Shown here: piece by piece, positions 17,322 through 24,180 of the stretch
Layout: each line of letters begins with the position of its first letter
Position numbering within the stretch: the stretch's first letter is position 1
Assembly: GCA_026419775.2 (NCBI GenBank)
Contig: JAOPGA020001159.1
Location: 1 to 24,180, forward strand
Direction: 5' to 3'
DNA length: 24,180 nucleotides
From: Acrasis kona
Lineage: Eukaryota; Heterolobosea; Eutetramitea; Acrasida; Acrasidae
Notes under the pieces: model-generated
Database searches by the model: none
What the model was told of the DNA's origin: nothing
Seen by the model: only the letters and a program-made list of their open reading frames with translations
Translations under genes and position numbers: made by a program

Positions 17322-19847
17322 TTATCCCTTCTTTGTGCTCAAAATGAGATTGATTGGAATGGAACCAGCTGAGGCAAACTCCAAACTTCCAAAAGTACTC
17401 AACACTTGATCAGAGTAATTAAAAACAATCCACTTCCAGTACGTGCTCAAGTTGTTCTGCCTGGACTGTCTCATCTCGCTTCCTCTGCTGCAGAACATGG
17501 CGACCAATTTGTCAAATTCTTCAGTACGAGGAGGTTCAACATCAGGTCTTGTGGTACCCACTAGGAAATTGAACTTGTATGTCCAGGACCTTTCCGCCTC
17601 CTCCTCAGCTGTCCATGAAATCATATTTCGGTCGGAGCTGCCTCCAGTCTTTGCTTTAATCTCATTAACAAGCATGCGGCGTTTATGAACAGGGCTCCAA
17701 TCCTTTGGCACAGATGACATTATCAAGTAATAGTCCTGACCCATGTTATGAGTGCGAATAAATGGTTCGATTAGCGCATGAGTAAGTCCCAATCCACCTG
17801 CAGTAACTGGCCAATACACCCACGCCTCCATCACATCGACATTCTCTGATTTTTCAAAGAATTTCTCCTTGATGGCTCTTATAAAGTACTCTAGGGAACT
17901 TTCGTTGCCAAAGCGTGCGTGAATGTCCTCGTAAGCGTTCAATACTGATTGCTTATAGTATGGATCATTAATGCCAGCTCCCTTACCAACATACATGTCC
18001 AATAACTTCAACTGACTGTTATAAACATTCACTTGCTTCATTAACGACGAACCAGATTTGACTTTTTCAATCATGCTCTTTTTAAATTCATCGAACACAA
18101 CTGGATTCACCCTAAAATAACCATCTTTGTGTAACTTCAAGAACCCCCAATTGACATCATTGTCCGGTAAGTTTTTCAAATCCTTATCATTAATATTAGG
18201 TTTTGGAAGTGGATCCTGGAGTTGGTTCTTTTTACTTCTATTGTTGAACAAGGTAAAGTAAACATCAGATGTATGACGAGGAAATTCTACTATACAGTAG
18301 CCAGATTTTTTGCGATTCATTTTCATCCCAAGCGAAGATAGAGTGGATGAGTATAGCTCAAAGGCTTGATAAATCACTTTAGAAGATTTGGATAGCATGT
18401 AAGTATCGTCACAACATCTAAACAGCTCTAAAGAATCGTTTTCCTTCACACTCGACAAGTTAGATAACTTGTTCATTTGATAATCCAAAACAAACATGAC
18501 GCATTCACAAAAGACATCGCTCAGTGCGTATCGCAGGGGCGTTCCCTTTGTAACAACGCCTTCGCGTCCATTATGTTTTATTTTTACCCTCAGGAACTTT
18601 TCAAAGAAGTTCAGATAAGCACCATAACCAAATGCATCCATGACCGCAAGGATGGTGGAGTGTGGCAAGCTGTTACTAAAGTCGTGAATGTCGGTGAACA
18701 ACACTACCATACCCTCCGTGGGACTCTTTGCTCTAGCATGTCCCAAATGACTACTAACGCCTTCCAGAACATCAGTCTTTGCCATGACGTCGATATCATT
18801 AGAGTTCTCAGAGGCCTCTTCTGATGCACTCTCCTCTTCTCTCTCTGTTCTCTGATACATGTCGGTTTCGACCTCACAAGTACTGTCTGGTAATAGGGTT
18901 AAGAATTTACCAGAGGTAGCTCTGCGGTCGAGACTCGTATTTATACATTTGTTGGTGATGAGATTGTTCAGATTCGTCTTTATGTCAACACCAATACGTG
19001 TTCCAATGATTTGCAAAAACAAGATGTCCATGTACTCAGCAGTGACAAAGTACCTCACCTTTCCATTCGAGAATTTTTCGAAATGGAACGTTGGCGGAGC
19101 GTCGCCATCTAGTTTCCAGTCCCAATTGTTAATGTCTTGGAGTTTGATGCTCAATAGATCTGATAATTCTCCAATGGTCACGTCGTCGTCGCACAAAGTT
19201 TTTAACTCTTGCGAAGTGGCGGCGTTGGTAATGAGGCCCTTGGTGATAATGTTCTTGATGGCGGCCTCGGTCTCTTGTTTGGATACCTTGCGTAAATGAT
19301 CGGTGTGGGTAGCGGGATGTGATAATTCATCGTCGGGGAATATTTTGTTGATGGCGGTTTTGGTGCTTTCTTTGTAACTCTTTTTCACTTTTGCAAACGC
19401 TCCGTCGATGAGCTCGGTCAACTTGGAGTTGCTTCCCTTGACAAGTTTGTCGTTTGGTACGTCAACCCATGAGCTCTCTTCAGTTGTGTTCTTTAACCAC
19501 TCTTCCAGGACACTGCAAAACAACTTTGTTTGGAATTGTCTTCTTCTACCGTTCTTTATTTCGTTTCTTAACTTTGTGGTCCATCTGGATAGTCCATCAT
19601 CACCGTAAAAAGATGGCAATTTCATTTGACGCTCAACGTGATCTATTTCACGAAAGTGTTTGTGGTGGTCCTTTACTTTCTTGATTCCTTCATGGAGTAC
19701 GCCAAGTTCGTTTGCTTTAGTACTTTGCTTATCAGCGTTTAACAGCACATCATCGTAATGTTTTTCCAAGAATGCCCTTTGTTTTTTAATTTCTTTTAAC
19801 TTTGCATCTGTTGCTTTTGAGAGCACTTGTTGTGATATTGTTTTCAT
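17322..19847 (-). CDS. rvt: Cellular reverse transcriptase of the rvt family
   Basis: An 841-residue uninterrupted ORF from the ATG at 19847. Residues 1-75 are charged and helical, likely coiled coil. The RT core shows motif A VVLFTDIHDFSNSLPHSTIL (catalytic Asp about 386), motif B' VVTKGTPLRYALSDVFCE (435-450), motif C LFRCCDDTYML (Asp pair 480-481), motif D GMKMNRKKSG (507-516), then DVNWGFLKLHKDGYFRV (564-580) and WPVTAGGLGL (679-688). I match these to the fungal rvt pattern (S/LPHxTI, RGTPxxHALSD, RLHDDxWF, GDVxWGFLxLD) from memory. Family knowledge: rvt genes are single-copy, non-mobile RT genes described from fungi, some protists, plants, rotifers and a few bacteria, with untemplated and NTP-polymerising activity reported. 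An acidic Ser/Glu insertion (about 328-355) sits within the fingers region. There is no endonuclease, integrase or RNase H, and no flanking repeats, so it is not a retroelement. Confidence 0.9.
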   Translation of the reverse strand: MKTISQQVLSKATDAKLKEIKKQRAFLEKHYDDVLLNADKQSTKANELGVLHEGIKKVKDHHKHFREIDHVERQMKLPSFYGDDGLSRWTTKLRNEIKNGRRRQFQTKLFCSVLEEWLKNTTEESSWVDVPNDKLVKGSNSKLTELIDGAFAKVKKSYKESTKTAINKIFPDDELSHPATHTDHLRKVSKQETEAAIKNIITKGLITNAATSQELKTLCDDDVTIGELSDLLSIKLQDINNWDWKLDGDAPPTFHFEKFSNGKVRYFVTAEYMDILFLQIIGTRIGVDIKTNLNNLITNKCINTSLDRRATSGKFLTLLPDSTCEVETDMYQRTEREEESASEEASENSNDIDVMAKTDVLEGVSSHLGHARAKSPTEGMVVLFTDIHDFSNSLPHSTILAVMDAFGYGAYLNFFEKFLRVKIKHNGREGVVTKGTPLRYALSDVFCECVMFVLDYQMNKLSNLSSVKENDSLELFRCCDDTYMLSKSSKVIYQAFELYSSTLSSLGMKMNRKKSGYCIVEFPRHTSDVYFTLFNNRSKKNQLQDPLPKPNINDKDLKNLPDNDVNWGFLKLHKDGYFRVNPVVFDEFKKSMIEKVKSGSSLMKQVNVYNSQLKLLDMYVGKGAGINDPYYKQSVLNAYEDIHARFGNESSLEYFIRAIKEKFFEKSENVDVMEAWVYWPVTAGGLGLTHALIEPFIRTHNMGQDYYLIMSSVPKDWSPVHKRRMLVNEIKAKTGGSSDRNMISWTAEEEAERSWTYKFNFLVGTTRPDVEPPRTEEFDKLVAMFCSRGSEMRQSRQNNLSTYWKWIVFNYSDQVLSTFGSLEFASAGSIPINLILSTKKG

Positions 19848-19895
19848 TTTTTGTTGTTGGGATAATAGTGTTTACACCAAATCTTTTATATAGAT

Positions 19896-19956
19896 ATTCG
19901 GAACGAAGTGTTGAAGTTCTCGGAAGAACATTATGTGTTTTCGAAAGTTCTCGGAA
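19896..19956 (-). promoter_or_regulatory. Repeated motif aagttctcggaa upstream of rvt
   Basis: The 12-mer aagttctcggaa occurs at 19914-19925 and again at 19945-19956, spaced 31 bp (about three helical turns). A related attcggaacga lies at 19896-19906. The repeats hold GAA/TTC units similar to heat-shock elements (gaaagttctcggaa), but the spacing is not canonical. They lie 50-110 bp upstream of the rvt start codon and 55 bp or more before tRNA-Lys, so they could serve either gene. Confidence 0.45.
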
Positions 19957-20010
19957 CGTTACAATATTCATATTTTTATATATATTAAAAAATATGTGAC
20001 AATTGACATC

Positions 20011-20093
20011 GCCCGTCTAGCTCAGAGTAGAGTATTCGGTAGAGCGCAAGACTCTTAATCTTGTGGTCGAGGGTTCGAGCCCCTCGGTGGGCG
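20011..20093 (+). tRNA. tRNA-Lys(CTT) with a 10-nt insertion in the D-loop
   Basis: The acceptor GCCCGTC pairs with GGTGGGC (20086-20092), and the discriminator is G20093. The anticodon arm CAAGA CTCTTAA TCTTG carries anticodon CTT. The T-arm is GAGGG TTCGAGC CCCTC, with a perfect B box (GGTTCGAGCCC). The D stem GCTC (20020-20023) and GAGC (20042-20045) is present, but the loop AG-TCGGTA is split by ten extra bases, agtagagtat (20026-20035). Without them the gene is the standard 73-nt eukaryotic tRNA-Lys. The extra bases duplicate the local word gtagag, so a slippage duplication is possible. The insertion lies within the A box, widening it. A T5 terminator follows at 20099-20103. It is divergent from rvt. 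Confidence 0.9.
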
Positions 20094-20167
20094 AAATATT
20101 TTTAAGTTGCTGACCGATAAACAAGAAAAGTAAAACTAGAACATTGAGTAGCATAAAATTTATTTTG

Positions 20168-20695
20168 TTATCCTCTTCTTCTAAATGTAATGTTGATCCT
20201 AGGTGCATCACAATGTTTATCTTTTGGTAAAGTGTGTTTAAAATGCTTCTGAGTGTCGCCCATCATGGTTAATAGTGATCCATTAGCTAGCATCTCAGAA
20301 ACAACCACCTTTTTTGTCTTTGTGTCTTTAAATCTGAAGTTTCTCTCAGCACCCAATGATATGGAGGCAACTGGATTGTCTCCGTCTTCTTTGTCTGCAT
20401 GGTAGCCAATATAATGGTCTCCATTCTTGTAAAGGTTCACCAGCGACCCGACATTGCAAGAGAAGTTCAAGTTAGTAAACTAACTTCAATTTATTGTTTG
20501 AACTGAATTGTAGATTCTATTCATAAACTTTTCTTTGTCCCAAATCCATGACGTATCAAATTGTCGTATTTTGAATAAGGATAAGACGAATTAAAGTTGT
20601 TTTGCATTATGCTCGAGAAGTCAAAATACACAGCACAAGTCGGACGACATTCGACAGATGAAGAGACCAGATCTATAATTATAACAGAAGACTTT
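20168..20695 (-). pseudogene. AlkB-like 2-oxoglutarate/Fe(II) dioxygenase, disrupted
   Basis: The C-terminal 100 residues are well preserved: SLVNLYKNGDHYIGYHADKE with the H-x-D iron ligands, NPVASISLGAERNFRFKD, ANGSLLTMMGDTQKHFKHTL with the distal His, and DAPRINITFRRRG with the 2-oxoglutarate Arg. This is the ALKBH2/3-type pattern of enzymes that reverse N-alkyl damage in DNA or RNA. Upstream, the same frame meets TAG and TGA (20482-20480 and 20488-20486) at a small hairpin. It then continues as DTSWIWDKEKFMNRIYNSVQ, and after a further frame change near 20555 as NNFNSSYPYSKYD and VECRPTCAVYFDF. Against human ALKBH2, from memory, removing about 24 nt around the stops restores the expected spacing. 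No start codon was identified. It is probably a pseudogene, unless the extra segments are removed from the RNA. Confidence 0.75.
20469..20486. repeat. Small hairpin inside the AlkB-like gene
   Basis: Arms aagttag and ctaactt around taaa. On the minus strand it contains both in-frame stops and a tactaac word. It coincides with the extra sequence that interrupts the AlkB frame. Confidence 0.6.
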
Positions 20696-20798
20696 TATGG
20701 ATGATTCATATTGTAAACTTTCGTTATCCGTTGCAGCAAAGGGTCCTATTCTTTGTTGTGTTTATTTTTTCTTGAGGTACCTTCTGTGTGGTTGTTTT

Positions 20799-21236
20799 TT
20801 ATTCCTGACACTTGTGAGCCCTAGTGAAATTAAAATTTTTCGAATTCAATTTTAACATACAGTTGCCCTCAGTTTTCTCTAATTTGGCCTCTATCGTATT
20901 ATCTGTTTTTTGCTCTGAATTTACGGATCCGTCAACCTTGTCTTCTGGTATGATTATCCCATTTGTGTCGTCAATGTCCTGCTTCTTTTTTTTTCGTATA
21001 TTCCCTACTTCATAATCTTCATCCTCTAATTTTCTTTTCATCGGTTCTACAGAATGTGATGGAACGCAAAATACAACAGTGTTGGACTTTGCCACAACAT
21101 TTATCGATTCCTTAGTGCTCCTCATTAGCCCCGCTATTTCCTTCTCAAAACTTTTTAATAGTATTTGTTCAGCTTTCCTTACACCCGACGTCGCAAGGGT
21201 GGTCTTTGAAACAACTCCAAGGCTTTGCACATCCAT
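20799..21236 (-). CDS. Hypothetical basic protein (145 aa), probable nuclear
   Basis: I do not recognise this protein. The ATG at 21236 gives MDVQSLGVVSKTTLATSGVR, then AEQILLKSFEKEIAGLMRST, a low-complexity charged middle (MKRKLEDEDYE, IRKKKKQDIDDTNG) and a Lys/Glu-rich end (NTIEAKLEKTEGN). The KRK and RKKKK clusters look like nuclear localisation signals. The frame is open for 11 more codons upstream (RFVKKLASIP) without an ATG, so a 5' exon may exist. With that extension the N-terminus faintly recalls a TFIIS N-terminal helical domain, which I do not claim. The stop is a TGA-free TAA-type end near 20799, well separated from the AlkB relic. Confidence 0.55.
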   Translation of the reverse strand: MDVQSLGVVSKTTLATSGVRKAEQILLKSFEKEIAGLMRSTKESINVVAKSNTVVFCVPSHSVEPMKRKLEDEDYEVGNIRKKKKQDIDDTNGIIIPEDKVDGSVNSEQKTDNTIEAKLEKTEGNCMLKLNSKNFNFTRAHKCQE

Positions 21237-21499
21237 TGGGATACTCGCTAATTTCTTTACAAACCTTCATAAGTCAATCAGTTACAACCGAGCAGAAGAA
21301 TGAGTGAAGAGGTGCGAGAACGGTTACTATTAATCTTGTTATATTAAGTCTAGTCACGATTTTCAATAATTTCATATTAGAGGATATCAGATTTTTTGAA
21401 TCAACACTCATCAAATTGATCAAAATTGTTGTTTATTTCTCTCGTCCGAGCAAATGAATGTCGGCACTTATATGTATTTTTACAAAGTATTCCAAGGCG
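21237..21499. other. Intergenic
   Basis: This lies between the starts and ends of two leftward genes. It is AT-rich with no recognised feature. Confidence 0.3.
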
Positions 21500-22267
21500 T
21501 TATACTTTCCAAGCGACTCCCTGCTGTGTAAGTTGTACTTGTAGTTCATATAGACCTAAAAGTATTGCCTCATCCATTGATTCTGATTTTGTGGTGGAGC
21601 ATAGATCAGTTTCCTGGTCTGTGCATGATGCAGTCCATGAACCTGAATGGTCTGGTAGCACCACAACAGTGACTTGCCTTCCATTGATGTTTTCTATTAG
21701 GATGCTGTTGCTGTTTCTCTTTAATGATGTTTAGTGATAACATTATGTTAATTACATACGTTAAAGAACCTGTGTACGTTTGATGTGAGCATTTGTTTTT
21801 TGTCTGTTATTTTCAAGGTTTTCGAGTTACCATTTTCTCCTTTTATGTTGAAGGTTTCGTCAAATAAAGCATGTACATTAATTTGAACATTTCCAAGAAT
21901 CTCATACCGAGTTTTACCAGAAAGAATGGATATAAAAGGGCAATTTGAGGTGAGAGTATTTTGGTCAACTCCCTAATTGATTGGAATTGATTTAATCATG
22001 TGTATTGTAATAAATTTGAAATTTAAACAATCGAATCATTAAAAGAAATGGAAACCAGCAGGTAGGTACAGCTTCAATACTTGGTAGTGTAGTGAGAACG
22101 AACAGGAAAAAAAGATGTTTTTTTTCCTGCTCGTTAGAGCGGTCACTACCAAGTATTGAAGCTGTACCTACCTGCTGGTTGGAATGAAAGTGATGCTTGG
22201 GTGTACCAAAAGATTTTATTTTATCCAACCGACTGTTGATCTTGTTATTAAAGGGATCTGTGACCAT
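21500..22267 (-). CDS. Hypothetical protein (175 aa), three exons
   Basis: I assembled this gene from three exons in matching phase 0: 22267-22172 (MVTDPFNNKINSRLDKIKSF to NQQ), 21972-21760 (GVDQNTLTSNCPFISILSGK to VHRFFN) and 21718-21500 (RNSNSILIENINGRQVTVVV to GVAWKV, TAA). Intron 2 is 41 nt (21759-21719, gtatgt to taaag, with a cactaaac branch-like word), the same size as other introns here. Intron 1 is 199 nt (22171-21973, gtaggt to attag) and holds a large inverted repeat that includes its own donor. The protein is mixed alpha/beta in composition (YEILGNVQINVHALFDETFN, RQVTVVVLPDHSGSWTASC) with no known motif or membrane segment. No function is assigned. The exon structure is well supported by frame and phase. 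Confidence 0.7.
22053..22180. repeat. Perfect 37-bp inverted repeat (foldback) spanning a splice donor
   Basis: The left arm is 22053-22089 and the right arm 22144-22180, identical in inverse over 37 bp. The 54-bp centre contains further near-matches (aacgaacagg and cctgctcgtt, with A7 and T8 tracts). On the minus strand the right arm consists of the last 9 nt of exon 1 (AACCAGCAG) and the first 28 nt of intron 1, including the GTAGGT donor. The left arm is the inverted copy further into the intron. The transcript could fold into a hairpin of roughly 50 or more base pairs that covers the donor. Confidence 0.9.
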
Positions 22268-22785
22268 TGTTTCCGTAAAATGATAGAATCTGATTTAATC
22301 CAAAACTAATTTGCTAAAAGTCGTTGGCTGATTTGGTGCGATATAAAGTGATTGATGATTTGATAATTTTGATGTCATCCGTGGTTGGAGTTGACGGTCC
22401 AATGTAACGTTAATGCTATTCACAATTGGTTCTAATGTTGGCATCATGAATATCTCAATCACAGTAGAAATCAGGAAGCTGGGTTGCTAAAGGTGCAGTA
22501 ATGGTAGGTCAATACATCTCTTAATAATGCGACTCCATACTCCGCCCTTATTATTCGCTGCAGCATGTGCTTGTCATAAGATCCAACCATCTATGCAAAG
22601 CATTTATTGGTTGATTGTAATTGTTAAGAGAATGCATTGAAGGAGGAATTCAACAAATGTCACAACAATTCAAAAGACTTTTCGGAAGATCAAAGCCAAC
22701 AATCTCTATACTAGATATAAAAAATATTTCATAATTAGCACCGTGAATACTTCGTCACGTGATAATTGCTTTGATCAAAACAATT
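22268..22785. other. Intergenic, about 500 bp with no gene seen
   Basis: It probably includes the promoter of the three-exon gene. No open frame of note and no RNA gene were found. Confidence 0.35.
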
Positions 22786-23927
22786 TCAATTTTTATTAAA
22801 ATGTTTGATTTCCTCCTTAATTTTAGGAACTGCGCTGCCAACTGTAGTTGTGTCTACTCCTACATCATTAATGTCATCAATTAACTCTTGGTGGAAAAAG
22901 TGTATTACAGAGTAACGGCATTCTCCAGACCAAGTTTCCAATTTGTGCCAAAGGGGATTTGACCTAAAAACAATTAAATCTCTACACTCATACTTGAAAG
23001 ATGCTCTTAATTGTGGTATGCCGAGACGTCCTCCTATGAATTCACCAACGCAATTTAGAAAAGTCCACCCATCAACGATGTCACGTTGTCCCGATGTAAA
23101 AGTGTTTGTTGGTTAATATTGAAGGCTCTTCTAGAAAATACATTTTCTTCTCCAAAATATAAATGATTTGGTTGATGTTCTGTAATCTTCTTTACTCTTC
23201 TCAAACAGATATCATAAATTTCTGGATCGAATGCTTTCAAAAAAGCGGACACCTTTAATGTTGTCACCTGCATTGCCTTTAAAAATGCAGTTACATCACC
23301 ATTGCTTCTGCACTCTAATGTTTCTTTTGAGAAATGAGGCTTTGCACCTGGAGCCCGTACTCTCTCATACCAGTAAGCATGATGGTATGAACCAACTGTA
23401 CCATGTTTTTGAGATTTCAACTTCGTGGGCTTCTTTTTCGTTTCATGTCTGGTTCCTTGGCATTTAGACGGCGCGACTGCAATAGACATTGTACCAATAA
23501 TTTCTCCTTGGTTATCAACGTGCACCGCACTGTCGTCAAAATAGTGTAAAGGGTCTTGATTTAACTTCTTCTCCTTTGCGGTATTTTCCATGGCTTCTTT
23601 CAACGAGAAGTCGTCGTGAGTAATGCGTGGGAGCATTTGATACTGATTTCGGTACTTCTCGACGTATCTTTTAAAACGTTGACCACGAGTTCTCCTGTTC
23701 TTGCGTTTCTTTTTCTTCTGCTCATTATCATCATGGTTACACTCATTGTTAATCTGTTGTACAGAGTTTGTTGTCTGTTCGACGGGCAAAGATGCACATC
23801 CAATAAAAAATGTGGCCTCATCTTTATAAGAGGTGCAACCTACAGGGATTGCTTCCTCTTTGCCAGTACTACAGCTTCCTCGGTCTGAAACTAACAAACA
23901 ACTTGAGATATCTCCAGATTCAAACAA
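22786..23927 (-). CDS. TET/JBP-like 2-oxoglutarate/Fe(II) oxygenase, one frame break
   Basis: The first frame (23927 to about 23085) has a basic region EQKKKKRKNRRTRGQRFKRY (about 69-88), then SYHHAYWYERVRAPGAKP, FLKAFDPEIYDICLRR and AFNINQQTLLHRDNV, with H-x-D iron ligands at about 278 and 280. The second frame continues DIVDGWTFLNCVGEF, IGGRLGIPQLRASFKYECRD, LIVFRSNPLWHKLETWSGEC and RYSVIHFFHQELIDD to a TGA at 22788-22786. The order HxD...D..DGW...G.F.GG.L.iP.L...Y...D...fRs.plwH...w.G.RyS is that of TET/JBP oxygenases as in fungi and Naegleria, with the distal His (LWH) and the Arg (RYS) present. One missing base near 23080-23087 would give HRDNVDIVDGW exactly. These enzymes oxidise methylated pyrimidines in DNA; many fungal copies ride on transposons. 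No good ATG exists at the 5' end, so an upstream exon is likely. Confidence 0.65.
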
Positions 23928-23938
23928 GATTCAAACAA
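23917..23938. repeat. Perfect 11-bp tandem duplication
   Basis: gattcaaacaa occurs twice in direct succession (23917-23927 and 23928-23938), at the 5' limit of the oxygenase frame. Eleven bases would shift a reading frame, but the repeat may lie in an intron. Confidence 0.85.
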
Positions 23939-23967
23939 CACAGATGAAGATTACAATTGAATTTATT

Positions 23968-24180
23968 TTACACGGATACCCATTCAAACTTGAACACATC
24001 ATCATCTTCTTCATCAGAAATAGTTGGCTGGAAAACCCTATAAGAAAAATCTACATACAGGAACCGAAGAGTTATATTGTATCTAAACACAGCTTTGTTC
24101 AGTTTAAAGTATCTTTTAACACCAGTTGCTCTTTCATCCCAATAAAAATGCCACCAATTTTTTGGAGCATTTGGAACTTG
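23968..24180 (-). CDS. 3' part of a gene leaving the right edge
   Basis: The minus strand is open from the edge to a TAA at 23970-23968: NAPKNWWHFYWDERATGVKR, YFKLNKAVFRYNITLRFLYV, and an acidic end SDEEDDDVFKFEWVSV. I do not recognise the family. A donor-like GTAAAA overlapping the last codon (VSV) and an acceptor ctcaag inside the downstream oxygenase frame would join the two in phase through a 70-nt intron, so this may be the upstream part of that oxygenase. A 21-nt GTATGT...TATAG segment in frame is noted but is too short to call an intron. Confidence 0.55.
   Translation of the reverse strand, partial: QVPNAPKNWWHFYWDERATGVKRYFKLNKAVFRYNITLRFLYVDFSYRVFQPTISDEEDDDVFKFEWVSV

Noticed and set aside
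18859-19299. Plus-strand ORF of 146 codons
   Set aside because: Shadow of the reverse transcriptase gene, which has clear motifs on the other strand.
20799-21300. TFIIS N-terminal domain in the small basic protein
   Set aside because: Only loose helical similarity; the key Leu/Trp pattern is not convincing.
21426-21734. Plus-strand ORF of 102 codons
   Set aside because: It is the complement of exon 3 of the spliced minus-strand gene, whose frame and splice phases are consistent.
24000-24180. 21-nt intron (gtatgtag to cttatag) in the right-edge gene
   Set aside because: Donor and acceptor words fit, but the length is half that of the confident introns and the frame is open without removal.
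1-24180. CRISPR arrays, bacterial operons or ribosomal RNA genes
   Set aside because: No regularly spaced repeats, ribosome-binding sites or rRNA-like sequence; all evidence points to eukaryotic nuclear DNA.

Overview
The window is nuclear DNA of a compact, AT-rich microbial eukaryote. The evidence is GT-AG introns of only 39-42 nt in four genes, a CaaX-tailed Ras protein, F-box proteins, a mitochondrial carrier, Pol III-type tRNA genes with T-run terminators, and genes packed on both strands. The sequence fits a free-living protist such as an amoeba or heterolobosean, but I cannot name a species. Three ambiguous bases (N) and several single-base frame breaks suggest a draft assembly, so some frameshifts may be sequencing errors.

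Layout. 1-908: 5'-truncated end of a retroelement (RT tail plus RNase H) on the minus strand. 1295-4793: a small minus-strand gene, an interrupted unknown protein with an NC motif, a broken DDE_Tnp_4 (Harbinger-like) transposase, and unexplained coding-like scraps. 4794-7814: three intact minus-strand genes, an F-box/Ras fusion, a family 1 uracil-DNA glycosylase and a mitochondrial carrier. 7961-9069: a remnant of a medium-chain reductase gene upstream of a six-pass membrane protein built from three repeats. 9573-9653: tRNA-Gly. 10040-12523: an MFS transporter whose 3' end runs into a relic carrying a tyrosine-recombinase domain. 12879-15957: a small unknown gene, an F-box/LRR gene and a broken ORF. 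16066-17231: a UPF0301/AlgH gene with a possible mitochondrial leader. 17322-19847: an 841-residue cellular reverse transcriptase of the rvt family. 20011-20093: tRNA-Lys. 20168-22267: a broken AlkB-like gene, a small basic protein and a three-exon gene whose first splice donor lies in a 37-bp perfect inverted repeat. 22786-24180: a TET/JBP-like 2-oxoglutarate oxygenase with one frameshift, and the 3' part of a gene leaving the right edge, possibly the same gene.

Most notable: (1) both tRNA genes found carry a 10-nt insertion, in the T-loop (Gly) and in the D-loop (Lys), with everything else canonical; (2) a complete single-copy-type rvt reverse transcriptase; (3) a foldback repeat able to pair with a splice donor; (4) an F-box fused to Ras with an altered switch II. 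Genes acting on DNA (UNG, AlkB-like, TET-like, rvt) are scattered here and do not form an operon-like unit. Functions are inferred from remembered family motifs; no search was run.
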